Assembly: GCF_014205215.1 (NCBI RefSeq)
Contig: NZ_JACHNC010000001.1
Location: 8,428,501 to 8,492,500 of the forward strand
Length of the DNA: 64,000 bases
Origin: Actinoplanes lobatus
GTDB lineage: Bacteria; Actinomycetota; Actinomycetes; Mycobacteriales; Micromonosporaceae
Reading direction: 5' to 3'
Shown here: in pieces, positions 23,898 to 32,884 of the stretch
Position numbering within the stretch: the first letter of the stretch is position 1
Layout of the letters: the number at the start of each line of letters is the position of its first letter
Notes under the pieces: generated by a model
What the model was told of the DNA's origin: nothing
The model's database searches: none
What the model saw: the letters and a program-made list of their open reading frames with translations, nothing else
Program-made: the position numbers and the translations under genes

Positions 23898-24767
23898 GTG
23901 CAGAAGAGAATCATCGTCGGGTACGACGGATCGTCATGGTCCGACGATGCCCTCACCTGGGCGCTGGAGGAAGCGGAACACACCGGCGAACCGGTGGAGC
24001 TGGTCCACGCCGACGAATGGCCGGTCCTCGCCCCCGCCGCGAGCATGGTCCCGTCCCCCGACCTGAGCCCCGAGTTGTACGTGGAGCGAATCATCGAGAG
24101 CACACTCGACCGGGCGGTCGAGACGGCGCGCACGACGCACCCGCTGGTGCCGCTGACCACGACGACCGTGCGCGCACATGCCGCCACGGCCCTGATCGAC
24201 CGTTCCCGGCACGCCCGGCTGCTGGTGCTCGGCGGTCGTGGGCACAGCGCCGTCGCCGGGCTGTTCGGCTCGGTCTCCGCGGCGGTGACCGCCCACGCCC
24301 ACTGCCCGGTCGTGGTGATCCGGGGCGCCCAGTCGGCCACCGGCCCGGTGGTCGCCGGCGTCGACGACACCGCCGCCGCTCCGGCCGTGCTGGTGTTCGC
24401 CGCCGAGCAGGCGACCATGCTGAAGGCGCCGCTGCATGTCATCCACGCCTGGCCGCCGGTCACCGGCATCTGGGCGGAGACGCCGATGGCCACGTGGACG
24501 ATCACCGCCCAGGAGCGGGAGCCGTTCGACACGGAGGTGACCGTCATCCGCGACACCTTCCCGAACCTTCGGATCGAGGCCGAAGCCGTGGTCGAGCACC
24601 CGGCCGCGGCCCTGACCAGGGCCAGCGACGGCGCACAACTGCTGGTGGTCGGATCCCGGGGCCGCGGCGCGGTCCGCGGGCTGCTGCTCGGCTCGGTCAG
24701 CCAGCACCTGCTGCGCCACTCGGCCTGCCCGGTGGCGGTCGTCCACGACAGTCTCGCGATGTCCTGA
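23898..24767 (+). CDS. Universal stress protein, tandem UspA domains
   Basis: 289 residues. Domain 1: RIIVGYDGSSWSDDALTWAL and LVLGGRGHSAVAGLFGSVS (loop one residue short). Domain 2: VVAGVDDTAAAPAVLVFAA and LLVVGSRGRGAVRGLLLGS, a complete ATP loop. The chosen GTG at 23898 follows AAGGAGGG by seven bases; a GTG at 23880 with GGAGG and an ATG at 23865 are alternatives adding 6 or 11 residues. First gene of the unit leading into the pyruvate oxidation genes, 31 bp before the next start. Confidence 0.93.
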   Translation: MQKRIIVGYDGSSWSDDALTWALEEAEHTGEPVELVHADEWPVLAPAASMVPSPDLSPELYVERIIESTLDRAVETARTTHPLVPLTTTTVRAHAATALIDRSRHARLLVLGGRGHSAVAGLFGSVSAAVTAHAHCPVVVIRGAQSATGPVVAGVDDTAAAPAVLVFAAEQATMLKAPLHVIHAWPPVTGIWAETPMATWTITAQEREPFDTEVTVIRDTFPNLRIEAEAVVEHPAAALTRASDGAQLLVVGSRGRGAVRGLLLGSVSQHLLRHSACPVAVVHDSLAMS

Positions 24768-24798
24768 GCCCGCACCACCCGGCGGCAGGGAGGCCGGC

Positions 24799-26436
24799 AT
24801 GAACCCCGTGTGGCACGACATGACACCGCTGCCGGACCTGCTGCACGACGAGCCGCGGGGCGGGCCGGTACGGCAGCGGCGGCCGGTCTACGTGGATCTG
24901 CTACCGCCCTGCAACGCCGGCTGCCCCGCCGGTGAGAACATCCAGGCCTGGCTCGGGTACGCGCGAGCCGGCGACCACGAGCGGGCGTGGCGGGCGCTGA
25001 CCGCCGACAACCCGCTGCCCGCCGTGCACGGCCGGGTCTGCTACCACCCGTGCGAGTCCGCCTGCAACCGTGCCCACCTGGACAGTCCCGTGTCGATCCA
25101 CGCGGTGGAGCGGTTCCTCGGCGACCTGGCGCTGGAACGCGGCTGGCGGTTCGGACCGCCGCCCGCGCCGACCGGCCGCCGGGTGCTGGTGGTGGGCGCC
25201 GGGCCGAGCGGCCTGTCCGCGGCCTACCACCTGGCCCGGCTCGGGCACCGCGTACACGTGCGTGACGCCGGCGCCGAGCCGGGCGGCATGATGCGGTACG
25301 GCATCCCGGCGTACCGGCTGCCCCGCAACGTGCTGGCCGCCGAGATCGCCCGGATCGCCGATCTGGGCGTCACCATCGAGTGCGGCAACCCGGTGCACGA
25401 CCTGGAGGCCGACCGCCGGGCCGGTGGCTTCGACGCGGTGTTCGTGGCGGTCGGCGCGCACCTGTCCAAGCGGATCGACATCCCGGCCCGCGAGGCCGGA
25501 CGGATCGTCGACGCGGTGAGCCTGCTGCGCAGCGTGGCGGCCGGTGAGCGGCCGGCGATCGGGCGGCGGGTGGCGGTGTACGGCGGCGGCAACACCGCGA
25601 TGGACGCCGCGCGGGTTGCCCGGCGCCTGGGCGCCGAGGAGGCGCTGATCGTCTACCGGCGCACCCGGGCCCAGATGCCGGCGCACGCCGAGGAGGCCGA
25701 CGAGGCCGAACGCGAGGGCGTGAAGATCAACTGGCTGCGGACCATCCAGGCGTTCGACGGCCCGGACCTGACCGTCGAGGTGATGGAACTCGACGCCGAC
25801 GGCCGCCCGGTGCCGACCGGCCGCACCGAGACGCTCTCCGCCGACACCGTCGTGCTGGCCCTCGGGCAGCGCTCGGACACCGCCTTCCTGCGCGGTGTGC
25901 CGGGCGTGGAGTTCGGGCCGGACGGCACGGTCCTGGTGTCTCCGTCGTTCCAGACCGGCTGCCCGGGCGTCTTCGCCGGTGGCGACATGGTGCCGGCCGA
26001 ACGCACCGTCACGGTCGGCGTCGGGCACGGCCGCAAGGCGGCCCGGCACATCGACGCCTACCTGCGCGGCCTGGCCCATCAGCCGGCGGAGAAGCATCCG
26101 GTCGCCGAGTTCGGGCTGCTGCGCCCCTGGTACTTCGGCGACGCGGGCCGCCGCTCCCAGGCCGAACGCGACCCGGCCGCCCGGGTCGGCGACTTCACCG
26201 AGATCGTCGGCGGACTCGACCCGGCCGCCGCCCGGTTCGAGGCCGGGCGCTGCCTGTCCTGCGGCAACTGCTTCGAGTGCGACGGCTGCCTGGGCGCCTG
26301 CCCGCACGACGCGGTGATCAAGCTGGGGCCCGGCGACCGCTACCGGTTCGACTACGACCGGTGCACCGGCTGCGGCACCTGCTTCGACCAGTGCCCGGTG
26401 CACGCGATCGAGATGATTCCGGAGGCCCGGTCATGA
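24799..26436 (+). CDS. GltD-like NAD(P)H oxidoreductase with C-terminal 2[4Fe-4S] ferredoxin domain
   Basis: 545 residues. N-terminal Fe-S helical domain with CNAGCPAGENIQAWL and CYHPCESACNR; FAD site VLVVGAGPSGLSAAYHLARL; NAD(P)H site VAVYGGGNTAMDAARVARRL; and a C-terminal domain with CLSCGNCFECDGCLGACP and CTGCGTCFDQCPVHAIEM. This is the glutamate-synthase small-subunit fold, here without a GltB partner. Directly before the pyruvate:ferredoxin oxidoreductase (ATGA overlap) it most likely shuttles electrons between reduced ferredoxin and NAD(P)H. That role is inference from the fused ferredoxin and the neighbour. It could feed the NAD(P)-linked hydrogenase encoded just downstream on the other strand. 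Confidence 0.9.
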   Translation: MNPVWHDMTPLPDLLHDEPRGGPVRQRRPVYVDLLPPCNAGCPAGENIQAWLGYARAGDHERAWRALTADNPLPAVHGRVCYHPCESACNRAHLDSPVSIHAVERFLGDLALERGWRFGPPPAPTGRRVLVVGAGPSGLSAAYHLARLGHRVHVRDAGAEPGGMMRYGIPAYRLPRNVLAAEIARIADLGVTIECGNPVHDLEADRRAGGFDAVFVAVGAHLSKRIDIPAREAGRIVDAVSLLRSVAAGERPAIGRRVAVYGGGNTAMDAARVARRLGAEEALIVYRRTRAQMPAHAEEADEAEREGVKINWLRTIQAFDGPDLTVEVMELDADGRPVPTGRTETLSADTVVLALGQRSDTAFLRGVPGVEFGPDGTVLVSPSFQTGCPGVFAGGDMVPAERTVTVGVGHGRKAARHIDAYLRGLAHQPAEKHPVAEFGLLRPWYFGDAGRRSQAERDPAARVGDFTEIVGGLDPAAARFEAGRCLSCGNCFECDGCLGACPHDAVIKLGPGDRYRFDYDRCTGCGTCFDQCPVHAIEMIPEARS

Positions 26437-29400
26437 CACGCGTGACGATCGACGGCAACGAGGCGGCGGTGTCGGTCGCCTACCGGCTCAACGAGATCTG
26501 CTGCATCTACCCGATCACCCCGTCGTCGGTGATGGCCGAACTCGCCGACCAGTGGTCGGCGGCCGGGCGGCCCAACGTGTGGGGCAGCGTCCCGTCGGTG
26601 GTGGAGATGCAGAGCGAGGGCGGCGCGGCCGGCGCCCTGCACGGCGCGTTGCAGAGCGGGGCGCTGACCACCACGTTCACCGCCTCGCAGGGCCTGCTGC
26701 TGATGATCCCCAACATGTACAAGATCGCCGGGGAGCTGACGCCCGCCGTCCTGCACGTGGCAGCCCGCGCACTGGCCACCCAGGGGCTGTCCATCTTCGG
26801 CGACCACTCCGACGTGATGGCCGCCCGCGCCACCGGCTTCGCGATGCTCGCCTCCGCCTCCGTGCAGGAGGCCCACGACCTGGCGCTGGTGGCCCAGGCC
26901 GCGACACTGTGCACCCGGGTGCCGTTCGTGCACTTCTTCGACGGATTCCGGACCTCGCACGAGCTCAACACCGTCGACACGCTCACCGACGACGACCTGC
27001 GCGCCCTGGTCCCGGCCGACCTGGTCCGCGCACACCGGGCCCGCGCCCTGTCACCGGAACGGCCGGTGATCCGCGGCACCGCCCAGAACCCGGACGTCTA
27101 CTTCCAGAGCCGGGAGACGGTCAACCCCTACCATGCCCGGGTGCCGTCCGCGGTGCAGGAGGCCATGGACGCCCTCGCGGCACGCACCGGCCGCCGCTAC
27201 CGGATCGTCGACTACCACGGCGCGCCGGACGCCGACCGCGTGCTGGTTCTGATGGGGTCGGGCGCCGAGACCGCCAGGGAGACCGTCGCCCACCTCAACG
27301 CCCGCGGCGAGCACACCGGTGTGCTGCACGTCCGGCTGTTCCGCCCGTTCCCGGCCGCCGAGCTGATCGCCGCGCTGCCGCCGACCGCCCGCCGGATCGC
27401 CGTACTGGACCGCACCAAGGAGCCCGGCTCGGCCGGCGAACCCCTCTTCCTCGACGTGGTCGCCGCCCTCGCCGGAAGCGGCCGGCCGATGCCCGGCGTG
27501 ATCGGCGGCCGGTACGGGCTCGGCTCCAAGGAGTTCACCCCCGGCATGGTCGCCGCGGTGCTGACCGAACTGGCCGCCGCCCGGCCCCGGCCACGATTCA
27601 CCGTCGGCATCGTCGACGACGTCACCGGCGCCAGCCTGCCCTGGACCGACCTGGACATCGAACCGGACGCCACCACCCGGGCGGTGTTCTTCGGACTCGG
27701 CTCGGACGGCACGGTCGGCGCCAACAAGAACACCATCAAGATCCTCGCCGCCGACGAGGGCACACACGCGCAGGGCTACTTCGTCTACGACTCCAAGAAG
27801 TCCGGCGGCCTCACCGTCTCCCACCTGCGGTTCGGCCCCGAGCCGATCCACGCTCCGTACCTGATCTCCAAGGCGGGGTTCGTCGCCTGCCACCACAGCG
27901 GCCTACTGGACCGGGTCGACGTGCTCGACCACGCCGCGCCGGGCGCCACGCTGCTGCTCAACAGCGACGCCGACGACGTCTGGCAGGCGCTGTCCCGACC
28001 GGTCCAGGAGCAGATCATCGCCCGGGGCCTGACCGTCTACGCGATCGCCGCCGACCGGGTCGCCGCCGCCGCGGGCCTGCCCGGCCGCAGCAACACCGTG
28101 CTCCAGACCTGCTTCTTCGCGATCTCCGGCGTGCTTCCGGCGGGCGCGGCGGTTACCCGCGTCAAGGAGGCCATCACCAGGACGTACGCCCGGCGCGGCG
28201 CGGACGTGGTCGCCCGCAACCACGCTGCCGTCGACGCCGCCCTCGCCGCCCTGCGGCCCGTGCCCGTACCAGGAAAGGCCACCACCACCCGGCGGCCGCC
28301 GCCGATCGTCCCGGACGACGCGCCCCGCTTCGTCCGCGAGGTCACCGCCACCATGATGGCCGGGCGTGGCGACCGCCTGCCGGTGAGCGCGCTGCCCGCC
28401 GACGGCACCTACCCGGGCGGCACCACCGCCTACGAGAAACGCAACATCGCCGACCAGGTCGCCACCTGGGATCCGCAGACCTGCATCCAGTGCGGGGCAT
28501 GCGCGTTCGTCTGCCCGCACAGCGTCATCCGGTCCAAGTTCTACGACGCCGACCTGCTCGCCGGCGCGCCGGACGGGTTCCGGTCCGCGGAACTGAACGC
28601 CCGCGGCCTGCCGGCAACCGCCTACACCCTCCAGGTCTACCTGGAGGACTGCACCGGCTGCGGCCTGTGCGCCGAGGCCTGCCCGGTCGGCGCCATCGAC
28701 CTGCGACCCCGCGAACCGCAACTCGAACAGGGGCGCGCCGCCATCGCCCACTTCGAGACGATTCCGTACGCCGACCGGTCCCGGGTCGATTTCGGCACCG
28801 TCCGAGGCGCCCAGTTCCTCCAGCCGCTGTTCGAGTTCTCGCTGGCCTGCACCGGATGCGGCGAGACGCCGTACCTCAAGGTTCTCTCCCAGCTGTTCGG
28901 CGACCGCCTGATGGTCGCCAACGCCACCGGCTGCTCGTCCATCTACGGCGGCAACCTGCCCACCACCCCGTGGACCCGCAACGCCGACGGGCGCGGCCCG
29001 GCCTGGTCGAACTCGCTGTTCGAGGACGACGCCGAGTTCGGGCTCGGCTTCCGGCTCGCCGCCGACCTGCACCGCCGCCTCGCCGAGACCCGGTTGCGGC
29101 AGCTGCGCGACCGGCTCGGCCCGGATCTCGTGGACGCGCTGCTGGACGCCCCGCAGCGCCGCGAGTCGGAGTTCGCCGCCCAGCGGGACCGCCTCGCCCA
29201 GCTGCGGGAACGCCTGGCCGGACTGGACCCCGCCGAACCCGCGGTCGCCGACCTGACCAGCGTCCTGGACCACCTGGTACGCCGCAGCGTGTGGATCGTC
29301 GGCGGGGACGGATGGGCGTACGACATCGGCGCGGCCGGGCTCGATCACGTGCTCGCCTCCGGCCGTGACGTCAACGTGCTGGTGCTGGACACCGAGGTCT

Positions 29401-29957
29401 ACTCCAACACCGGCGGCCAGATGTCCAAGGCCACCCCGCTGTCGGCGGTCGCCCGGTTCGCGGCCGGCGGCAAGACCACCCCGAAGAAGGACCTGGCGTT
29501 GCAGGCCATCGCCTACGGCAACGTGTACGTGGCCCGGGTCGCGATGGGCGCCGATCCGCAGCAGACGTTGCAGGCGCTGCGGGAGGCGGAGGCGTACGAC
29601 GGGCCGTCACTGGTCATCGCGTACGCCCACTGCATCGCCCACGGCCTGGACATGCGCGACGGCCTGACCCGCCAGCAACTGGCGGTGGTCACCGGCTACT
29701 GGCCGTTGATCCGCTACGACCCGCTGCTGCGCGCCGCCGGCGCCAACCCGTTCCTGCTGGACTGCCCCCGGCCCAGTCGGCCGCTGACCGACTTCACCGA
29801 GGGCGAGTTGCGCTTCCGGCAGCTGCGCGACACCGACCCTGCCGAGGCGGACCGGCTGGCCCGGCTCGCCCAGGAGGCGGTCGACCAGCGGTGGCTGCGG
29901 TACGAGGAGATGGCGGCGCACGGCCCGGAACGGTTCCCGGCCGACGCCCGCCGCTGA
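26433..29957 (+). CDS. nifJ: Pyruvate:ferredoxin (flavodoxin) oxidoreductase
   Basis: 1174 residues, the usual length for the single-chain enzyme. It converts pyruvate and CoA to acetyl-CoA and CO2 with reduction of ferredoxin. Domain I has YPITPSSVMAELADQW and the substrate loop; domain II FDGFRTSHE; domain III GLGSDGTVGANKNTIKIL; two ferredoxin clusters CIQCGACAFVCPHSVIR and CTGCGLCAEACPVGAIDL; and the TPP domain with the third cluster cysteines CTGCGETPYLK, NATGCSSIYGGNLPTTPW and DTEVYSNTGGQMSKATP. The enzyme is oxygen-sensitive in most organisms, unusual for an aerobic actinomycete, and its placement in a boxed unit suggests expression only in hypoxia. Confidence 0.96.
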   Translation: MTRVTIDGNEAAVSVAYRLNEICCIYPITPSSVMAELADQWSAAGRPNVWGSVPSVVEMQSEGGAAGALHGALQSGALTTTFTASQGLLLMIPNMYKIAGELTPAVLHVAARALATQGLSIFGDHSDVMAARATGFAMLASASVQEAHDLALVAQAATLCTRVPFVHFFDGFRTSHELNTVDTLTDDDLRALVPADLVRAHRARALSPERPVIRGTAQNPDVYFQSRETVNPYHARVPSAVQEAMDALAARTGRRYRIVDYHGAPDADRVLVLMGSGAETARETVAHLNARGEHTGVLHVRLFRPFPAAELIAALPPTARRIAVLDRTKEPGSAGEPLFLDVVAALAGSGRPMPGVIGGRYGLGSKEFTPGMVAAVLTELAAARPRPRFTVGIVDDVTGASLPWTDLDIEPDATTRAVFFGLGSDGTVGANKNTIKILAADEGTHAQGYFVYDSKKSGGLTVSHLRFGPEPIHAPYLISKAGFVACHHSGLLDRVDVLDHAAPGATLLLNSDADDVWQALSRPVQEQIIARGLTVYAIAADRVAAAAGLPGRSNTVLQTCFFAISGVLPAGAAVTRVKEAITRTYARRGADVVARNHAAVDAALAALRPVPVPGKATTTRRPPPIVPDDAPRFVREVTATMMAGRGDRLPVSALPADGTYPGGTTAYEKRNIADQVATWDPQTCIQCGACAFVCPHSVIRSKFYDADLLAGAPDGFRSAELNARGLPATAYTLQVYLEDCTGCGLCAEACPVGAIDLRPREPQLEQGRAAIAHFETIPYADRSRVDFGTVRGAQFLQPLFEFSLACTGCGETPYLKVLSQLFGDRLMVANATGCSSIYGGNLPTTPWTRNADGRGPAWSNSLFEDDAEFGLGFRLAADLHRRLAETRLRQLRDRLGPDLVDALLDAPQRRESEFAAQRDRLAQLRERLAGLDPAEPAVADLTSVLDHLVRRSVWIVGGDGWAYDIGAAGLDHVLASGRDVNVLVLDTEVYSNTGGQMSKATPLSAVARFAAGGKTTPKKDLALQAIAYGNVYVARVAMGADPQQTLQALREAEAYDGPSLVIAYAHCIAHGLDMRDGLTRQQLAVVTGYWPLIRYDPLLRAAGANPFLLDCPRPSRPLTDFTEGELRFRQLRDTDPAEADRLARLAQEAVDQRWLRYEEMAAHGPERFPADARR

Positions 29958-29983
29958 CCGCCCAACGGCAAGGAGGTAGGGCG

Positions 29984-30469
29984 ATGACACACAAGGAGAT
30001 CCAGATCCTGCACCCCGTCACCGGCAAGGTGCTCCGCGTCTGCCACGGCCCGGACGCGTCGGGTCGCTGCCCGATGGACGGCCCCGACGGTGTGGTCCCG
30101 TGCGCCGGGTTGATGATCGCGCCGCCGCGGCCGGATCCGCCGTACTGGCCGCTGCGGATACCGTCCGGATACCGGTACTGCGACGTGCCGTGGAACGAGA
30201 GGGTCCGCGACTGCCTGCGCAAGGCGGAGAACTGCCGCCGGCGGTGGGACGCCGGGCTGCGCCGCTCCAACCTGCGGGTCCACTACCTGGCCGAGCACCG
30301 CGACCCCCGCTACCGGAAGATGTCTCCCAGCGACCTGGAGGTCACCGCCCTCTGGTACTGGCGGCTGTCCGGGACCGCGCAGGGCCTGCGACGGTCCGAG
30401 AAACGGGCCCAGGAGCAGGCGGACTCCTATCTGGCCGCCGCCGAGCGCCGCCGCGAAGCCGACCGCTGA
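29984..30469 (+). CDS. Uncharacterised cysteine-containing protein after PFOR
   Basis: 161 residues, family not recognised. Near the N-terminus are four cysteines and a histidine arranged VCHGPDASGRCPMDGPDGVV then PC, which could bind a metal or an Fe-S cluster; two further cysteines are in DCLRKAENC. The rest is rich in Arg and aromatic residues with a helical C-terminus (EKRAQEQADSYLAAAERRRE). AAGGAGG precedes the ATG, 26 bp after the PFOR stop, so it is probably the last gene of that unit. Possible small electron carrier or PFOR accessory; this is a guess. Its stop lies 17 bp from the convergent hypE stop. Confidence 0.75.
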   Translation: MTHKEIQILHPVTGKVLRVCHGPDASGRCPMDGPDGVVPCAGLMIAPPRPDPPYWPLRIPSGYRYCDVPWNERVRDCLRKAENCRRRWDAGLRRSNLRVHYLAEHRDPRYRKMSPSDLEVTALWYWRLSGTAQGLRRSEKRAQEQADSYLAAAERRREADR

Positions 30470-30486
30470 GAACCGGGCGCCCCGGG

Positions 30487-31542
30487 TCAGCAGATCCGGG
30501 GCAACTGCTCGCCGAGCAGCACGTCGAGGACCCGCCGCGAACCCACCGCGGTCCGCACCACCACCGGCCCGTCATCGCACGCCGTCCCGATCCGGACCGC
30601 CTGGGCGCCCTCCGGCCGGTCCCGCATCGCGGCCAGCACCGCGTCGGCCCGCTCCGCGGCGACGAACGCGACCAGGCAGCCCTCGTTCGCGACGTACGCC
30701 GGGTCCAGGCCGAGCATCTCGCAGGCGGCCCGCACCGGCTCCGGCACCGGCAGGGCCCGCTCGTCGATCTCGGCACCGACGCCCGAGGCCGCGGCGATCT
30801 CGTTGAGCGCCGACGCCAGGCCACCCCGGGTCGGGTCGCGCAGCGCGTGCACGGCGTCCCCTCCGGCCGCCACCATCGCGGCGACCAGCCGGTGCAGCGG
30901 CCGGCTGTCCGAGACGAGGTCGGCCTCGAAACCCAGACCCTCGCGGGTGCTGAGCACGGTGACGCCGTGCGCGCCGATCGGCCCGGACAGCAGGATCGCG
31001 TCGCCCGGCCGGGCAGCCGCCACGGACGGGGCCACGCCCGGCAGGCGGCGGCCCAGCCCGGCGGTGATCACGAAGAGCCGGTCGGCGGCGCCCCGTCCGA
31101 CGACCTTCGTGTCGCCGCTGACGATCGGGACACCGGCCGCGACGGCCGCCTCCCCGGCCGACTCGGCCACCGAGCGCAGCACCGGCAGCGGCAGGCCCTC
31201 CTCGACGACGTACGCCACGGTCAGCGCCACCGGCATGGCGGCGCGCATGGCCAGGTCGTTGACGGTGCCGTGGACGGCCATCGACCCGATGTCGCCACCG
31301 GGGAAGAACAGCGGGTCCACCACGTACGCATCGGTGCTCAGGGCCAGATCGGACTCCCCCACCTCGACCACCGCGGCGTCCTCGAGCGGCCCGCCGGGCG
31401 CGGCCGCGCCGAGCGCCGGAACCAGCACCCGGCCGATCAGCTCGGCGGACAGCCGCCCGCCGGAACCGTGCCCGAGCAGCACCCGCTCGGTCTCCGGCAC
31501 CGGGGCGGGGCAGGTTCCGGTGGCCGGGTCAACGTGACGCAT
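30487..31542 (-). CDS. hypE: Hydrogenase maturation protein HypE
   Basis: 351 residues. HypE dehydrates the S-carboxamide made by HypF on its C-terminal cysteine to give the cyanide ligand of the NiFe site. Seen here: [18 protein letters not shown] at the start, [44 protein letters not shown], and the C-terminal LPRIC with the acceptor cysteine as the very last residue. Its start overlaps the hypD end by 14 bp. A decayed copy of this gene is at 2903-3164. Confidence 0.96.
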   Translation of the reverse strand: MRHVDPATGTCPAPVPETERVLLGHGSGGRLSAELIGRVLVPALGAAAPGGPLEDAAVVEVGESDLALSTDAYVVDPLFFPGGDIGSMAVHGTVNDLAMRAAMPVALTVAYVVEEGLPLPVLRSVAESAGEAAVAAGVPIVSGDTKVVGRGAADRLFVITAGLGRRLPGVAPSVAAARPGDAILLSGPIGAHGVTVLSTREGLGFEADLVSDSRPLHRLVAAMVAAGGDAVHALRDPTRGGLASALNEIAAASGVGAEIDERALPVPEPVRAACEMLGLDPAYVANEGCLVAFVAAERADAVLAAMRDRPEGAQAVRIGTACDDGPVVVRTAVGSRRVLDVLLGEQLPRIC

Positions 31543-32638
31543 GACGGTCCTCCTGGCGGCGGCCAGCGGTGTAGTAGGCGGCGCAGGTGCCCTCCGCGGA
31601 CACCATCGGCGCGCCCAGCGGTGTACGGGGGGTGCAGGTGGTGCCGTAGGCGGCGCAGTCGAGCGGCGTCTTCGCGCCGGTCAGGATGTCGCCGGCCACA
31701 CAGTCGGGGTGCTCGCGCACGACGAGCCGGCCCACGTCGAACCGGCGGCGGGCGTCGAACGCGGCGAACTCGTCGGTCAGGGTGAGGCCGCTGTCCGGGA
31801 TGGTGCCGATGCCCCGCCACGCCCGGTCGGTGACCCGGAAGACCCGCCGGATCGCCGCCCGAGCCGCGGTGTTGCCGTCCCGGCGGACCGCCCGCGCGTA
31901 CTGGTTCTCCACCTCGTGCCGGCCCTGCTCCAGTTGCCGGACCGTCATCAGGATGCCCTCCAGCAGGTCCAGCGGCTCGAACCCGGTGACCACGATCGGC
32001 ACCCGGAACTGTTCGGCCAGCGGCTCGTACTCGGACCAGCCCATCACCGCGCAGACGTGCCCGGCGGCGAGGAAGCCCTGCACCCGGCAGCCGGGGGCGC
32101 GCAGCACGGCCGTCATGGCCGGCGGCACCAGGACGTGGCTGACCAGGACGCTGAAGTTGGTGATCCCGAGGGCGGCGGCGTGCAGGACGGCCATCGCGTT
32201 GGCCGGCGCGGTCGTCTCGAACCCGACGGCCAGGAACACCACCTGCCGGTCCGGGTTGTCGCGGGCCAGGGTGACGGCGTCCATCGGCGAGTAGACAATC
32301 CGCACGTCGGCGCCGCGGGCCCGCTGGGCGAGCAGATCGGTACGCGAGCCGGGTACCCGCAGCATGTCGCCGAAACTGGTCAGGATCGTCCCGGGGGTCG
32401 CCGCGATCGCCATGGCCCGGTCCAGGACCTCCAGCGGGGTGACACAGACCGGGCAACCCGGCCCGTGGATCATCTCGATGCCACCGGGCAGCAGCTCGTC
32501 GATACCCTGCCGCACGATCGTGTTGGTCTGCCCGCCGCACACCTCCATGAGCGTCCACGGCCGGGTGGTGACCCGGCCCAGCTCGGCGAGCAGCAGCCGG
32601 GCCAGTTCCGGGTCCCGGTATTCGTCGATGTATTTCAC
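31529..32638 (-). CDS. hypD: Hydrogenase maturation protein HypD
   Basis: 369 residues. With HypC it carries the Fe(CN)2CO unit for the NiFe site. Motifs: [68 protein letters not shown], and the C-terminal [4Fe-4S] cysteines in [20 protein letters not shown] and TCTPRTP. The GTG start ([11 protein letters not shown]) overlaps the hypC stop, which argues for coupled translation. Confidence 0.96.
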   Translation of the reverse strand: MKYIDEYRDPELARLLLAELGRVTTRPWTLMEVCGGQTNTIVRQGIDELLPGGIEMIHGPGCPVCVTPLEVLDRAMAIAATPGTILTSFGDMLRVPGSRTDLLAQRARGADVRIVYSPMDAVTLARDNPDRQVVFLAVGFETTAPANAMAVLHAAALGITNFSVLVSHVLVPPAMTAVLRAPGCRVQGFLAAGHVCAVMGWSEYEPLAEQFRVPIVVTGFEPLDLLEGILMTVRQLEQGRHEVENQYARAVRRDGNTAARAAIRRVFRVTDRAWRGIGTIPDSGLTLTDEFAAFDARRRFDVGRLVVREHPDCVAGDILTGAKTPLDCAAYGTTCTPRTPLGAPMVSAEGTCAAYYTAGRRQEDRHASR

Positions 32639-32883
32639 GGTCCCAGCTCCCGTTCGAGGACGTCGCCCATCGCCCGCAGCACCGCCAGGGTGCGCTGGGC
32701 CTCGGCGGCGTCGACCACGCTGATCGCGAACCCGACGTGGACGATCACGTAGTCGCCGACCGCGGCCTCGGGCGCGTAGGCGAGACACACCCGTTTACGG
32801 ACGCCACCGAAGTCGACCGTGCCGACCCGCAGCCCGTCCTCCTGATCGATCTCGGCCACCCTGCCGGGGATGCCCAGGCACAT
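32635..32883 (-). CDS. hypC: Hydrogenase maturation chaperone HypC
   Basis: 82 residues starting [12 protein letters not shown], the invariant HypC start in which Cys2 binds the iron precursor and the large subunit. The rest ([31 protein letters not shown]) is the standard small beta barrel. It lies between hypF and hypD with one-base spacing and a four-base overlap respectively. Confidence 0.96.
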   Translation of the reverse strand: MCLGIPGRVAEIDQEDGLRVGTVDFGGVRKRVCLAYAPEAAVGDYVIVHVGFAISVVDAAEAQRTLAVLRAMGDVLERELGP

Positions 32884-32884
32884 G

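Noticed and set aside
20771..24826. Minus-strand open frame of 1351 codons
   Set aside because: Lies opposite the USP-like, ATPase and USP genes whose motifs are unmistakable; its translation is Arg/Gly/His/Gln-rich low-complexity sequence caused by high GC in the third position of the real genes.
26552..29368. Plus-strand open frame of 938 codons
   Set aside because: Out-of-frame copy of nifJ with Arg/Pro-rich translation and no motif.
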